DNA from: CAMCVE01 sp039920645
GTDB lineage: Bacteria; Bdellovibrionota; UBA2428
Assembly (NCBI GenBank): GCA_039920645.1
Contig: JBDSDI010000159.1
Location: 1 to 6,435, forward strand
Direction: 5' to 3'
DNA: 6,435 nt
Positions 5,731-6,435 of this stretch are shown here, in pieces (within the stretch, counting starts at the first letter, position 1; every line of letters starts with the position of its first letter). A program made the translations under genes and the position numbers. Below the pieces are notes generated by a model. It was not told the origin of the DNA and ran no database searches. It worked only from the letters and a program-made list of their open reading frames with translations.

Positions 5731-6435
5731 GTTCTAAACCCCAGCGCGGCGGCTTCGGATTTCGCGAGGCTGCTGCGTTGATACTGCAGAAAAACCGAAC
5801 CGCGTCCGAGTTCGAACTGCAATCCTACGAGTCCTCTCAAAGAGAACCGATCGGGCGATTCACTTTTGGAAATCGAATAGCTTGCGTCCGCGCTTGCCGT
5901 CTTCGACTCGTCGGTATCGGCAGGCGTCGCAGCGAAATTCACCGGCCCCCTCACGAGGATTGAGGCGTTCGCGTTGCCGAAGTGTGCATCCGCGCCCGCG
6001 ACTCCGTACACGCTTAGCACGCTTGCCCATTTGATCGAGGTACCGATCTCAAGAGGAACGCTCATCACTTTCACGTCGCCCGACATATCCAGGTCAGCGC
6101 TCACCGTGGCGTCCACACTGCCTTCTCCGGGAATGGCAAGCGTCGTATCGAGCTCACCTAAGTGTTTGGAGAAATGAGATTGGAAACGGTTCCAGCGGAA
6201 GCCCGTTCCGATGCGGATGCCGCTCCATGAGAGGAGCGGGGAAGAACCCGAGGACGCGCGAACGACGTCGTACTGCCAGAGAACGCCCCATCCCCAGTTC
6301 TCGATCGACAGAGCGTTTTTGGAATAGTCCGAGGAGGCAAAGCTCACGAAGAACCGCGAGCGATCGTCGTCCACGAAATGGAAGCCCAAGGAGAGGGCTG
6401 CTTGCGCCGAGAATGCTCCGAGTCTGTCGGGGCTC
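5721..6435 (-). CDS. Predicted outer-membrane beta-barrel protein, N-terminus outside the window
   Basis: The reading frame is open from the right edge to the TGA at 5723-5721, giving 237 visible residues. The first of them (SPDRLGAFSAQAALSLGFHF) already look like a barrel strand, so the true start and any signal peptide lie beyond the window. Alternating strands are frequent: ALSLGFHF, RSRFFVSFAS, WGWGVLWQYDVV, GIRIGTGFRW, KVMSVPLEIGTSI, VLSVYGVAGADAHF, FSLRGLVGLQFEL and GSVFLQYQRS. They are separated by polar turns. One long loop rich in Ser, Ala and Asp (FAATPADTDESKTASADAS) would be surface exposed. The end, ALGFRTYF, has the terminal phenylalanine expected of an outer-membrane protein. 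I do not recognise a named family, and it shows no obvious similarity to the other barrel protein in this window beyond the general pattern. It converges on the small secreted-protein gene with a 10-bp overlap. Confidence 0.8.
   Translation of the reverse strand, partial: SPDRLGAFSAQAALSLGFHFVDDDRSRFFVSFASSDYSKNALSIENWGWGVLWQYDVVRASSGSSPLLSWSGIRIGTGFRWNRFQSHFSKHLGELDTTLAIPGEGSVDATVSADLDMSGDVKVMSVPLEIGTSIKWASVLSVYGVAGADAHFGNANASILVRGPVNFAATPADTDESKTASADASYSISKSESPDRFSLRGLVGLQFELGRGSVFLQYQRSSLAKSEAAALGFRTYF

Noticed and set aside
5664..5963. Plus-strand open frame of 99 codons bridging the end of the secreted protein gene and the barrel gene
   Set aside because: It overlaps two well-supported genes, is rich in Arg, and shows no start signal or domain.
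1..6435. A new defence, toxin-antitoxin, phage or secondary-metabolite system
   Set aside because: No nuclease, toxin-size gene pair, integrase, transposase, repeat array or biosynthetic core enzyme is present. The genes are typical chromosomal envelope and housekeeping functions.

Overview
The window reads as ordinary chromosomal DNA from a Gram-negative bacterium of moderately high G+C (mid-50s percent by eye). Evidence for a diderm envelope is two predicted outer-membrane beta-barrels ending in aromatic residues (…AYPF and …RTYF), Sec-type signal peptides, and a cytoplasmic LD-carboxypeptidase. The gene mix (App1/DUF2183 phosphatase, chalcone-isomerase-like periplasmic protein, MBL-fold hydrolase with an HTHWDH motif) would suit Bdellovibrionota or a related former deltaproteobacterial lineage. 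That placement is an inference from gene content, not a proven assignment.

Layout from left to right. A minus-strand App1-like phosphatidate phosphatase (1-952) runs off the left edge. It is divergent from a plus-strand run: an unnamed outer-membrane protein (992-1654), an ldcA-type muramoyltetrapeptide carboxypeptidase with a TTG start (1675-2595), an MBL-fold metallohydrolase (2650-3627) and a LysE/RhtB-type exporter (3641-4282). This run converges on a minus-strand pair: a periplasmic chalcone-isomerase-like protein (5253-4681), followed 8 nt later by a small membrane protein with a C-terminal zinc ribbon (4672-4322). Divergent from that pair is a small secreted beta-sandwich protein (5311-5730). 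Its 3' end overlaps by 10 bp a second beta-barrel protein on the minus strand (5721 to beyond 6435). Coding density is very high and no gap exceeds about 60 bp. No RNA genes, mobile elements, CRISPR arrays or long repeats were seen.

The theme is cell envelope: outer-membrane proteins, periplasmic proteins, peptidoglycan recycling, lipid phosphate hydrolysis and an inner-membrane exporter. Nothing shows that these genes form one pathway. I see no convincing new defence, conflict or mobile system. The most interesting signal is regulatory. Four genes have promoter-like hexamer pairs placed so that transcription would start at or within a few bases of the start codon, which suggests leaderless or nearly leaderless mRNAs. 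The 57-bp gap at 5254-5310 would hold two such promoters back to back around a 10-bp palindrome.
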